The notes under the pieces: generated by a model
The model's database searches: none
Seen by the model: only the letters and a program-made list of their open reading frames with translations
What the model was told of the DNA's origin: nothing
DNA from: Marinoscillum pacificum
GTDB lineage: Bacteria; Bacteroidota; Bacteroidia; Cytophagales; Cyclobacteriaceae
Length of the DNA stretch: 64,000 bases
Reading direction: 5' to 3'
Assembly: GCF_024714495.1 (NCBI RefSeq)
Contig: NZ_JAMZMJ010000004.1
Span: forward strand, 124,001 to 188,000
Program-made: the position numbers and the translations under genes
Shown here: piece by piece, positions 52,976-61,418 of the stretch
Layout of the letters: each line of letters begins with the position of its first letter
Position numbering within the stretch: position 1 is the first letter of the stretch

Positions 52976-53116
52976 GACTGTATCAAAAGTTGTCATTTCG
53001 ACTTTGGAGAAATCTCTCCCCAATTCTATAACCATCTTATTAAAAAAAGATAGATTTCTCTAGTCGAGCACCTCGTTACATCGAAATGACAATTAGAAGA
53101 GACTTTTGAAACAGTA
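52976..53116. repeat. dispersed palindromic repeat, copy 2
   Basis: Outer arms 52976-52989 and about 53103-53116 match in 12 of 14 positions, and an inner arm (52991-53001) pairs perfectly with 53081-53091. Bases 52991-53015 are identical to the reverse complement of 11350-11374 in copy 1. A third inverted pair (GAGAAATCT with AGATTTCTC) lies inside. It sits between convergent genes and begins 5 bases after the channel stop. The middle of the element differs in sequence from copy 1, which suggests that the arms are conserved and the centre is free to change. Confidence 0.75.
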
Positions 53117-53123
53117 TTCTGAT

Positions 53124-54593
53124 TTATTTGTAAAGTTTTTTGCCTACATCATAATATTTATCTCCTTCTTTCCAGAAAGGGGTTTCTTTCATGTTGCCTA
53201 TCATCCTTCCAGAAAGCACATACGCTCTATAGAAAGTATACATGTAATCCATATCCAACGATTCGAATTCATCTGAAGGCTGGTGATAATATTTAAAGAT
53301 GCTGTCATCAAAAGCATCCATTCCAGGAGTAAATGTAGGAGCCGGGATACCTTTCTTCGCAAAGCTCACATTATCCGATCGATCAAATAATCCCTGATCT
53401 TTGTAGTTTTCATCATCTCCAGCCTTGAGACCATATGCTTCAATTGCTTCGATCAATAATTCCTCTGCTGTGGTACGATCAAGCCCAATCACTGTAGCAA
53501 GATTGGTATTGTTATATCCACCACCATCACTATTGAAGCAATAAACGATTTCATTCAAAGGAACAGCACTGTGCTCCACATACCATTCACTACCAAGCAA
53601 GCCTTTCTCCTCACCTGCGAAAAAGATGAATAAAGCTGATCGCTTAGTTGGATACTTCCCAATATTCTTTGCTGCCTCCAGTACAGTAACCGTTCCAATC
53701 GCATTATCTCTAGCGCCATTGTAAATAGCATCTCCTGTGCTATCTGGTTGTCCAATACCTACGTGATCATAATGTGCAGAATAGACCACATACTCTTCCT
53801 TAAGTTTCGCATCGCTGCCTTCCACATAACCAACAATGTTAGCTACGTCAAATCGCTCTACACTGGCTCCGGAAATATTTATAGATAGTCGCTTAACCTT
53901 GGTAAATGCGGGACTATTTGACTGATTGGCATTATTCACCCAAATGGATGTAAAATCATCTTCTTCTTGTCCATAGTCTAACTCTACTCGTTTACCTGAG
54001 AGGTATCTTACAAGAAGAGACCATGGAATTTGTGGAGAATTATACAACTCTATTAATGCCAAAGCTCCTGCTGCTTTGGCCGCTTCTCTTTTTTCTGCAA
54101 CCAAGCCAAACCATGCTCTTGGACTCATGTCCGTGCCATCTCCAGCTGTTGCCACGATAATTTTACCTTTTACATCAGCAGCTTCAATCTCTTCTGGAGT
54201 AGCATACTCCAGTGATACCACTTGCTTTGACAAATCAATGTTCGACCCGTTTAAGAGCAAGAAATCTTTTTCCAATTCAAACTGACTAGAATCAAAAGAG
54301 ATCACACCTTGATTAGGCTTGATTACTTTCTTCATATTCACTGTCTGAAAGTAATCAGGATATTCATCAAATGGCTTTACGCCATACAATTCTAACTGAG
54401 TTCGTAAGTATTCTGCAGCTACTTCTAGTCCTTTAGAAGGAGTATCTCTACCTTCCAGAGCATCTGAAGATAAGAATTTTAAGTGAGCGGCAATGCTTGC
54501 CTGATTAACCGTCTGGTCGGTTAACTTTTTATCCTTTTGTGCATAGGAAATGCCTGCTGTCAAAAGCAGTAGAATCATTAGCAGTTGCTTCAT
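53124..54593 (-). CDS. secreted M28-family aminopeptidase
   Basis: The 489-residue protein has a signal peptide (about 1-18) and an M28 domain. Zinc ligands appear in VYSAHYDHVG (H and D), GARDNAIGTV (D), FFAGEEKGLLGS (E E) and later His in YHQPSDEF. A PA-like insert domain (about 90-240) includes IIVATAGDG and ALIELYN. The enzyme removes N-terminal residues from peptides in the periplasm or outside. It lies 61 bases after the AsmA-like gene on the same strand, so it is probably in one transcript with it. Confidence 0.93.
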   Translation of the reverse strand: MKQLLMILLLLTAGISYAQKDKKLTDQTVNQASIAAHLKFLSSDALEGRDTPSKGLEVAAEYLRTQLELYGVKPFDEYPDYFQTVNMKKVIKPNQGVISFDSSQFELEKDFLLLNGSNIDLSKQVVSLEYATPEEIEAADVKGKIIVATAGDGTDMSPRAWFGLVAEKREAAKAAGALALIELYNSPQIPWSLLVRYLSGKRVELDYGQEEDDFTSIWVNNANQSNSPAFTKVKRLSINISGASVERFDVANIVGYVEGSDAKLKEEYVVYSAHYDHVGIGQPDSTGDAIYNGARDNAIGTVTVLEAAKNIGKYPTKRSALFIFFAGEEKGLLGSEWYVEHSAVPLNEIVYCFNSDGGGYNNTNLATVIGLDRTTAEELLIEAIEAYGLKAGDDENYKDQGLFDRSDNVSFAKKGIPAPTFTPGMDAFDDSIFKYYHQPSDEFESLDMDYMYTFYRAYVLSGRMIGNMKETPFWKEGDKYYDVGKKLYK

Positions 54594-54654
54594 CTTGATC
54601 TATTCTATTTTGATTTTTGAAGAGTCTAAGATACTGCAACTCGCCGGATTGCAC

Positions 54655-56298
54655 CTAATCGTCTATTTTGTATTTGGGTTGGGAATGATCCCTATTCTCA
54701 TCCCCATTTTTATAAAAAGGGATAGCAACATCCATGATTCCTTCACGGACACTGTTCCAGAGGTAATTGAAGAAGTCTTTATTTTGATACCTCACAAAGT
54801 AAATCTTACCCTCCTTGTAGCCAAGGCTGTCCTTGTGATTATTGTTTCTCAGAACAATATTTCCAAACAATGTTTTGAAAAACTCCTTGTCCCGCCCGTC
54901 ATCGTAAATGGTAATTTTCAAATCCGAATAGTCACTGACTAGTTGACCATTGGCATCATAATTATCCCCTTCAAAACTGAAATCAAGAGAATGAACAGTG
55001 CCTTCTGCAGTTACTCCAACCAGTGGCGTCATCACCTGATTAACATATGTAACTGGTAGCTCAGATAAATGTCCAGAAACTGAAAATTTATTGTCAGGTG
55101 ATGCTAGATCAAGTCGGATTTGAGTTTTCAAATCACCTTTACCCATGAATTGACATTGCACATCTACAATGAGCTCCGGTTGCTTTTCTATCAATGAACT
55201 GTCATTAGTTAGATTATATAATGATGCGTAGGTGTTATCAAAATAGACGCTTCCACTGCGTGGAAACATAACTGGATACTGCTCATATTCTATATAACTA
55301 TCCTTTACCTGAGCAGTATCTAATGTCAATGTAAATGGCAATTTGCGAATCAGCTCCTGCATCATAGGCTTTACCTTTATCGGTTGTGGTGGTGGCCGCT
55401 TGTCTTTGTAAACCTTCAAAGTTGCATGCTCAATATTCGCTTTGGTTGAATGCAAACTAAAACCATCATCCAAGCTCCAAACGACGTTTTCTGCATACAC
55501 TTCTTTAACCGAAAGATCTATTTGTGCTTTTTCATACTCCAGCTTACTAACAAAAGTTTCTCGATCAAACCTGGATGCAAAAATCACATCCTGAACACGC
55601 ACTGCTGTATCCTGCACGGTAATTTTACCTCCTGAAAAGGAATACAACTCTCCTGCTTGCATTCGAAACTTTCCTGCACTTATTTCAGAGTTTTTGAAGT
55701 CTAAAGGAAAAACATGACTAACAGTAGCCGTATCAATAATAATTTCTTCCGCTTTCAGGGTGAAATCCGTTACCACAAATAACGAATCAGGGGCATTATG
55801 CTTAGCAACGCTGATTCTAGCTGCGCGAAAATTAAACTCATGAAGGTTGATGCTAGTGAACAATTCACGAACAAACAGATTGATTTCTTTTTTACCACCC
55901 ATTGAAAGTTCATCTTCTGGCAATTGAACATGAATGAATGCTGAATCGACCTCCAACATATCCACCCCAATCTCCTTGTTGAAAATGAGATCAATAAAAC
56001 TGAACCCTTCTATAGCTATGAACTTAGCTTCTGCTGCTATGGTAAGATTAGGCTGATCTTTGATACTATCCATCTGGAATAATGGCGCATCAAACTGAAC
56101 CCGACGATTCTTCACATCGATCTTTACCTTATTCACGGCTATACGATCACCCAGTAGGCCGGGAAGACGTTTGGTGGACAAATAATCCACATACCAATAT
56201 CCAGCACCCACTAACAGTGCTACGACGATGATAAGAATGATGGTGGTTGCTTTTTTAATAGTCGTAAAGTGAAAGGTAAAAAAATAACGGCCCCACAA
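54655..56298 (-). CDS. AsmA/DUF748-like membrane-anchored protein
   Basis: The 547-residue protein has one N-terminal membrane helix (about 18-35, TIILIIVVALLVGAGYW) and a long beta-rich region with the AsmA/DUF748 features: GDRIAVNKVKIDVKNRRVQFDAPLF-like start (in pieces), and repeated DxxxxxF... strands. This fold resembles lipid-transfer bridge proteins such as AsmA and TamB. The start is uncertain: the first ATG (56298) is inside the loop of the terminator of the upstream gene, and there is no other ATG before the helix. It is the only frame in this region, so the gene itself is not in doubt. M28 peptidase follows. Confidence 0.75.
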   Translation of the reverse strand: MWGRYFFTFHFTTIKKATTIILIIVVALLVGAGYWYVDYLSTKRLPGLLGDRIAVNKVKIDVKNRRVQFDAPLFQMDSIKDQPNLTIAAEAKFIAIEGFSFIDLIFNKEIGVDMLEVDSAFIHVQLPEDELSMGGKKEINLFVRELFTSINLHEFNFRAARISVAKHNAPDSLFVVTDFTLKAEEIIIDTATVSHVFPLDFKNSEISAGKFRMQAGELYSFSGGKITVQDTAVRVQDVIFASRFDRETFVSKLEYEKAQIDLSVKEVYAENVVWSLDDGFSLHSTKANIEHATLKVYKDKRPPPQPIKVKPMMQELIRKLPFTLTLDTAQVKDSYIEYEQYPVMFPRSGSVYFDNTYASLYNLTNDSSLIEKQPELIVDVQCQFMGKGDLKTQIRLDLASPDNKFSVSGHLSELPVTYVNQVMTPLVGVTAEGTVHSLDFSFEGDNYDANGQLVSDYSDLKITIYDDGRDKEFFKTLFGNIVLRNNNHKDSLGYKEGKIYFVRYQNKDFFNYLWNSVREGIMDVAIPFYKNGDENRDHSQPKYKIDD

Positions 56299-56311
56299 TG
56301 GAGCCGTTATT
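56283..56311 (-). terminator. intrinsic terminator of the isoaspartyl peptidase gene
   Basis: A perfect 9-base-pair stem (56283-56291 with 56303-56311) is followed on the minus strand by T residues (A on plus at 56278-56284). It lies 30 bases after the peptidase stop and contains the first possible ATG of the next gene in its loop. Confidence 0.85.
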
Positions 56312-56340
56312 AAAAGACTATTTCATACCTAATTGTTTAA

Positions 56341-57348
56341 CTATTCATCACCAAATAATTTCACAACGACTGATTCTCCTGCTTTTTTATATCCTCTAAA
56401 CATGCCTGAAGTGTTAAATGGCATGGCCACATTGCCAAACTGATCCAGCGCGATCATACCTCCTGTAGCACCCATATCTCCGATTTTATTCATCACTGTT
56501 TGTGACGCATCCAATACAGATAAGCCTTTGTATTCCATCAAAGCCGACACATCATGAGCAGCAGCTACTCGGATATAGTATTCTCCATGACCCGTTCCAG
56601 AAAATCCACATGTCTTATTATTCGCATAAGTACCTGCTCCAATGATTGGCGAATCTCCAACACGTCCCCATTTCTTATTGGTCATTCCTCCCGTAGATGT
56701 TGCTGCGCAGATATTTCCATTTTGATCCACCGCTACAGCACCCACTGTTCCATGTTCTTTTTCTAATCGCTTCACGCGATCCAATTGTCCAGCTCGCTTT
56801 TCGGTATAGAAATATGAAGGCTCTACTATTTCTAAACCTTGTTCTTTGGCAAATTCTTCAGCACCTCCTCGCACGAGCATAACATGCGGAGAATTTAACA
56901 TTACTTCATAGGCAGCTAAGATTGGGTTCTTAATCGTTTTCACTCCGGCTACAGCTCCTGCATTCAGATCATCTCCACGCATGATACTCGCATCAAGTTC
57001 ATTTTCTCCTGTTGAAGTGAATACAGCTCCTTTTCCTGCATTAAATAATGGAGAATTTTCCATTAAGGTAATAGCAGCCAAAACTGCCTGACTACTTTCT
57101 CCTCCTGATTCCAATATAGAGTAGGCTGTATCCAATGCAGCATTTAAGCGCTCTCTATAAGCAGCTTCCGAAATGGAATCGATGCCTTCTCGGGTAATGT
57201 TTCCTGCTCCACCATGAATGACCACAGCAATTTTGCGTTCTGACTTTTCAGCAGGCATTTCTTTCTCCTGAGCAGGTTTACAAGAAATAATTAGGGCGAC
57301 TAAGGCGAAAAAAACAAAATTATTTTTGAATCTTATTGGACTAATCAT
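56341..57348 (-). CDS. isoaspartyl peptidase / L-asparaginase (Ntn-hydrolase), lipoprotein
   Basis: This 335-residue protein belongs to the plant-type asparaginase family. The autocleavage site is before T201 in HGTVGAVAVD, preceded by the usual HG pair. IHGGAGNI (about 44-51), GAVAGVKTI and GDSPIIGAG are family motifs. An N-terminal signal with ISCK and Cys23 suggests a lipoprotein, so it would act in the periplasm. It cleaves isoaspartyl peptides and asparagine. A terminator follows it. Confidence 0.94.
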   Translation of the reverse strand: MISPIRFKNNFVFFALVALIISCKPAQEKEMPAEKSERKIAVVIHGGAGNITREGIDSISEAAYRERLNAALDTAYSILESGGESSQAVLAAITLMENSPLFNAGKGAVFTSTGENELDASIMRGDDLNAGAVAGVKTIKNPILAAYEVMLNSPHVMLVRGGAEEFAKEQGLEIVEPSYFYTEKRAGQLDRVKRLEKEHGTVGAVAVDQNGNICAATSTGGMTNKKWGRVGDSPIIGAGTYANNKTCGFSGTGHGEYYIRVAAAHDVSALMEYKGLSVLDASQTVMNKIGDMGATGGMIALDQFGNVAMPFNTSGMFRGYKKAGESVVVKLFGDE

Positions 57349-57425
57349 AGTTTTTTATGTAATCTCGTTGTGTTACTTTAGCGCTAATTTTTACCGCACT
57401 AAACTTAATTATAAAGATTTAACCT

Positions 57426-57806
57426 ATGGCTGAGAAGACAAAATATTCAGAAGATGAGTTAAAAGAGTTTGAAGAGTTGATTAACCAAAAATTGGATAAA
57501 GCCAGAGAAGAACTTTCTATTTTGAAGGGCTCCCTTACTAGAAATACAGACGAAGGTACAGACTCTAACTATAGCTCTACCAAAACCCTGGAAGATGGCG
57601 CCGATACTGCGGAAAAAGAACAATTAAGTACGCTTGCTGGTAGACAGCAAAAATTCATCAACAACCTGGAAAAGGCATTGATCAGAATTAAGAATGGTAC
57701 TTACGGCATCTGTGTGGACACTGGGAAATTGATCAGCAAGGAGCGATTGAGAGCAGTGCCTCACACCATGCACTCTATTGAAGCAAAACTGAACGCAAAT
57801 AAATAA
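57426..57806 (+). CDS. TraR/DksA-like protein, zinc finger mostly lost
   Basis: The 126-residue protein has an acidic coiled coil (about 12-85) and a C-terminal part with YGICVDTGKLISKERLRAVPHTMHSIEAK, which matches the TraR/DksA zinc-finger region (usually GxCxxxGxxIxxxRLxAxPxxxxCxxC). Only the first Cys is left, and the two later Cys are absent, which is usual for Bacteroidota members. It may still bind the RNA polymerase secondary channel. It is followed immediately by the scpB gene, whose TTG start adjoins the stop. Confidence 0.88.
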   Translation: MAEKTKYSEDELKEFEELINQKLDKAREELSILKGSLTRNTDEGTDSNYSSTKTLEDGADTAEKEQLSTLAGRQQKFINNLEKALIRIKNGTYGICVDTGKLISKERLRAVPHTMHSIEAKLNANK

Positions 57807-58370
57807 TTGGATTACCTCGCTAACCATATTGAGGCGCTCATATTCTGTTCGCCCAAACCAATAACGGGTGATGAAATTCAAGGCTGTCTCAAAGAAATGT
57901 TTGAGGCTGATGTGCCTATGAACGACATCATAGAAGGTATCGTAACACTGGAAAAAAAATACCAGGCTGACGAATACAGTTTTGGATTGGTACAGAGCGG
58001 AGGTGGATTTCAATTTTTGACCAAACCTGCCTATCAGGCCAGTATCAGTATTCTGCTCAAGCAGCAATCCAAAAGAAGACTCTCCAACTCAGCCATGGAG
58101 ACCCTTGCGATTATTGCTTACAAACAACCTGTTACTAAAACAGAGATTGAGCAAATACGAGGAGTAAACTGCGACTATGCAGTGAACAAGCTCCTGGAAA
58201 AGGAACTGATAGAAATTAAAGGTAAATCGGATTCAATAGGTCGTCCTATGCTTTATGGCACTAACCTAAAGTTTATGGACTACTTTGGAATAAACAGCCT
58301 TAAGGACCTACCTACGCCTAAGGATTTCGTACAAGAAGAGGAAAATACAATAGGGAAAGAAGAAGAATGA
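57807..58370 (+). CDS. scpB: SMC-ScpAB subunit ScpB
   Basis: This 187-residue protein is the winged-helix subunit of the condensin complex. Two winged helices are visible: residues about 3-85 (ANHIEALIFCSPKPITGDEI) and about 90-165 (SNSAMETLAIIAYKQPVTKTEIEQIRGVN, in pieces), followed by GRPMLYGTNLKFMDYFGI. The start is a TTG directly after the DksA-like stop (TAATTG), with no better ATG. It overlaps the pseudouridine synthase gene by 4 bases (ATGA). The scpA gene is not in the window. Confidence 0.94.
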   Translation: MDYLANHIEALIFCSPKPITGDEIQGCLKEMFEADVPMNDIIEGIVTLEKKYQADEYSFGLVQSGGGFQFLTKPAYQASISILLKQQSKRRLSNSAMETLAIIAYKQPVTKTEIEQIRGVNCDYAVNKLLEKELIEIKGKSDSIGRPMLYGTNLKFMDYFGINSLKDLPTPKDFVQEEENTIGKEEE

Positions 58371-59164
58371 TGAAAGGGAAGAAACCCTCTAAGCCGCAGT
58401 TTAAAAGCAACAAGAAGTTTGCTGAACCGGCACCACAAGAAGTCCGCCTAAACAAATACATCGCCAATTCAGGTGTATGCTCCAGAAGAGAAGCTGATAC
58501 GCTCATTGCAGACGGGGAGATCAAGGTAAATGGAGAAGTTATCACTGAGCTCGGTTACAAAGTTCAGAGAACAGACAAAGTACAATATAAGGGCAAGGTT
58601 CTAAAGACAGAGAAACTACAATACGTACTACTTAACAAGCCTACAGACTTTATTACCACCATGTCTGACCCTAAGGAAAGAAAAACGGTAATGAGTCTTG
58701 TTAAAACAGCATGTGAAGAGCGTATTTACCCTGTAGGACGTTTAGATAGAGCCACAACAGGATTGTTACTATTCACCAACGATGGTGATTTAGCCAAAAA
58801 GCTTACTCACCCATCTTACAACATCAAGAAGATCTATCAGGTCACACTAGACAGACCAATAGAAAATCAGGATTTCGATGCCATTCTAAATGGTGTAAAA
58901 CTAGAAGATGGCGTGGCTACTCCTGATGAAATGGCTGTCGTCTCTGATGACAAAACCGTACTAGGAATCGAAATTCACATTGGTAAAAACCGAATTGTAA
59001 GAAGAATATTCGAACACTTCGGCTATCGTGTTTCTAAACTTGATCGAGTAATGTTTGGCAATCTGACCAAGCAGAAACTTACAAGAGGAAAATTCAGGCA
59101 TTTGACTCCTTCGGAAGTAATGTCTCTAAAGAATATGACTAAGAATAGAAAAAAAGGTGCTTAA
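58367..59164 (+). CDS. rluB: 23S rRNA pseudouridine synthase of the RluB/RsuA type
   Basis: The 265-residue protein has a basic N-terminus, an S4 RNA-binding domain (about 25-85; RLNKYIANSGVCSRREADTL) and the pseudouridine synthase domain with GRLDRATTGLLL (catalytic Asp) and NRIVRRIFEHFGYRV. The extended basic N-terminal tail is usual for Bacteroidota RluB. It overlaps scpB by 4 bases. A terminator hairpin includes the stop codon, and the neighbouring gene is convergent. Confidence 0.93.
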   Translation: MMKGKKPSKPQFKSNKKFAEPAPQEVRLNKYIANSGVCSRREADTLIADGEIKVNGEVITELGYKVQRTDKVQYKGKVLKTEKLQYVLLNKPTDFITTMSDPKERKTVMSLVKTACEERIYPVGRLDRATTGLLLFTNDGDLAKKLTHPSYNIKKIYQVTLDRPIENQDFDAILNGVKLEDGVATPDEMAVVSDDKTVLGIEIHIGKNRIVRRIFEHFGYRVSKLDRVMFGNLTKQKLTRGKFRHLTPSEVMSLKNMTKNRKKGA

Positions 59165-59174
59165 GCACCTTTTT
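59151..59174. terminator. bidirectional intrinsic terminator overlapping the rluB stop
   Basis: A perfect palindrome, AAAAAGGTGCTT and its complement, is centred at 59162/59163 and flanked by A-runs and T-runs on either side. It lies between the convergent rluB and the 747-residue protein gene and includes the TAA stop of rluB. Confidence 0.85.
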
Positions 59175-61418
59175 TTATTTCATCGAGTTAGCTAATACCT
59201 CCAAATCACTGTTGATAATCAAATGAACAGCACTACCTGGAGCTGACTCCACTTTCATGGTCTGCTGGTAAGCTCCAGTTGCTCCAAAAATATTGATACA
59301 GTCATCACTTACCTTGTATGCTTTGTTAGCAAAGTATGCCTTGCCATTGTCGTAAGCTTTCATAGCAGTAAGTTCCCCATTGAGATTAATTTTCACAGCG
59401 AATGATCTGGTATTGGTATTTCCTCCTCCAGCTCTGGAGATTTTACCATCCAACATTTTAAGCTCATTATAATTTCCTAATACCATGTATCCATCATCCA
59501 GATTAACCACCGCATTTAAGTCCCCTTTATAGCTCAACCTTGTCTGCCACAGCAAGTCGCCATAGATGCTATAATTCGCCATGATCAGTTCTGACTCCAG
59601 CAAGATATCATCTCGATAATCTATGCCCTTGTAAGTAACCATAATGGTGTTAGTTCGCTCGTTATAGTTAATAGATCTTGGAAACTGATTTAGCAAAAGT
59701 TGTCTACTCAACGTTGGCTGTCCTTTTTCATCCAGGATAAACAGATGATTGTGATGCACATCATTGGTATCTGCTCCATGCAATATCACTGCCAAACCTC
59801 CTGGAACCGTTTTCATTGCTCCAACTCGTGTATGAGAATCAAATCCAATGGCACTATCAAACTGCAATAAATATTCATTCATCCAGCCGACTTTTTTGTC
59901 TTCGGTTATACCGCAGACAAATGCCTGTGTCTTGTTCTCTTTTTCATTTTTGATAATCCCACCAATGAAATAGGAGCCATCGAAGTTCTCAATTTTATGT
60001 GTGGTAATGGGATCTTTGGTCAACTGATCATTATCTACAGAAAGCTGCTCCTTCATCAAGTAGTCCTTCTTTTTATAAGTGATTTTCTCAGCCAAAGTAT
60101 CTGCTTCATACATTTCATAAAGCCGATCCCGGATGCTCTGCACATAAGAAGTCACATCCTCTCTATTGGCAGATTGTTCTTTAGTTACTAATTGATCAAC
60201 TCCAGCCTGACCCTGATAATGCATTCTCAAAAATTCCGAATATTTCTCCAGAGACTCATCAGTATTTCGTTTCTTGATATCACTCAATACAGTATCCGCA
60301 TCCTTGATTCGATTGACCATCTGTCCATAGAGATATAACTTTCGCTCCATGTCCAGAGTAGTTGCAGTATCAAGCTGCTTACTAAGCATTTCCTGATAGA
60401 TGAGGTCATGTTTCTTTTCTTTATACAAGAACAGAGGCTCCACTACCGAATTCAAATCATATTTTCTCAGGTTGAATAAAACCTCTTTAGATACCTTCAA
60501 AGGCTCAAATTTATCTCTTAGAAAATCCGGTTCCGCTTGCTCAATTCGTCTAACCAAACGAAGGTTTTCTTTAGCCAGATCCAATCTTAACTTATCAATT
60601 TCGTCATGAATACTTGCTCTGGTTTGATCAACCCATTCGGCATAATTCCATATCTGAATGTTGTCCTGCAAAAAGTTAATTTTAGACTCCAATCCATCCA
60701 ATCGATAGATTGTGACAGGGAGAACGGTCATCTCTTGATGATACCCAATATCAAACGTATCAGATGCAGACTTGTATTCTTTCCAGTTGGCCAGACACTC
60801 TTTATAATCAGTCTTCACCTGCTCAAAGCGGGCATCTACAGACTCGTCAAACAAAAGGTACAGGTCTTTAAAGGTTGGAAATTCACCTAAGATGGAAGTG
60901 AACCCTTTATGCGCTTTGTCGTAACTGCTAAAGCTCTTCGTATATTTTTCATAGATGAATGGAGCATTGGCAATAAATCGCTGTTGCTCAGCACGCGTTT
61001 TATCTATGTATTTTCTAATTGAATCATATTCTACACGCAGCTTTCCCTTTTCATCAATTTTCCCGAAGTTGAAATAAAGTTCCTCATTCTTCCGAACCTC
61101 TTTTTCAGTAATAAATCGATCAGTTAGAGCAAATGCTGTCAAGGCTTCTCTGGCATTGCCAACCTTGTAGGCATAATCTTTAATCGGGTCACTATTCTTG
61201 TAGCGCTTAGTATAGATCACCCCAAGTTGAAAATAAATGCTTGGATTCTGTGGTTCTACAGGCAAATGCCTTTTCAACTGAGCTACCGCTCCACTTGGTG
61301 GCAAAGCCAATATCCTTGGAAGCGCATCTTCATACTTTTCTAGTTTCTGCGCTGTTGCACCAAAAACGATTAATAAAAGCAGGGTATTTAGTAAATTCTT
61401 CTTCATGACACCATTCAT
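59175..61418 (-). CDS. secreted protein with helical and propeller-like halves
   Basis: The 747-residue protein has a signal peptide (about 5-24, starting at the Met at residue 5, which is the likelier start at 61406; the annotated start at 61418 overlaps the OmpA stop as TAATG). The first half (about 25-450) is helical and charged, with TPR-like beginnings (PQNPSIYFQLGVIYTKRY). The second half (about 490-745) has repeated beta strands with aromatic patterns (GSYFIGGIIKNEKENKTQAF, DGYMVLGNYNELKML) like a beta-propeller. I do not recognise a family. It follows the PD40-OmpA gene and probably works with it at the cell surface or in the periplasm. Confidence 0.8.
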   Translation of the reverse strand: MNGVMKKNLLNTLLLLIVFGATAQKLEKYEDALPRILALPPSGAVAQLKRHLPVEPQNPSIYFQLGVIYTKRYKNSDPIKDYAYKVGNAREALTAFALTDRFITEKEVRKNEELYFNFGKIDEKGKLRVEYDSIRKYIDKTRAEQQRFIANAPFIYEKYTKSFSSYDKAHKGFTSILGEFPTFKDLYLLFDESVDARFEQVKTDYKECLANWKEYKSASDTFDIGYHQEMTVLPVTIYRLDGLESKINFLQDNIQIWNYAEWVDQTRASIHDEIDKLRLDLAKENLRLVRRIEQAEPDFLRDKFEPLKVSKEVLFNLRKYDLNSVVEPLFLYKEKKHDLIYQEMLSKQLDTATTLDMERKLYLYGQMVNRIKDADTVLSDIKKRNTDESLEKYSEFLRMHYQGQAGVDQLVTKEQSANREDVTSYVQSIRDRLYEMYEADTLAEKITYKKKDYLMKEQLSVDNDQLTKDPITTHKIENFDGSYFIGGIIKNEKENKTQAFVCGITEDKKVGWMNEYLLQFDSAIGFDSHTRVGAMKTVPGGLAVILHGADTNDVHHNHLFILDEKGQPTLSRQLLLNQFPRSINYNERTNTIMVTYKGIDYRDDILLESELIMANYSIYGDLLWQTRLSYKGDLNAVVNLDDGYMVLGNYNELKMLDGKISRAGGGNTNTRSFAVKINLNGELTAMKAYDNGKAYFANKAYKVSDDCINIFGATGAYQQTMKVESAPGSAVHLIINSDLEVLANSMK

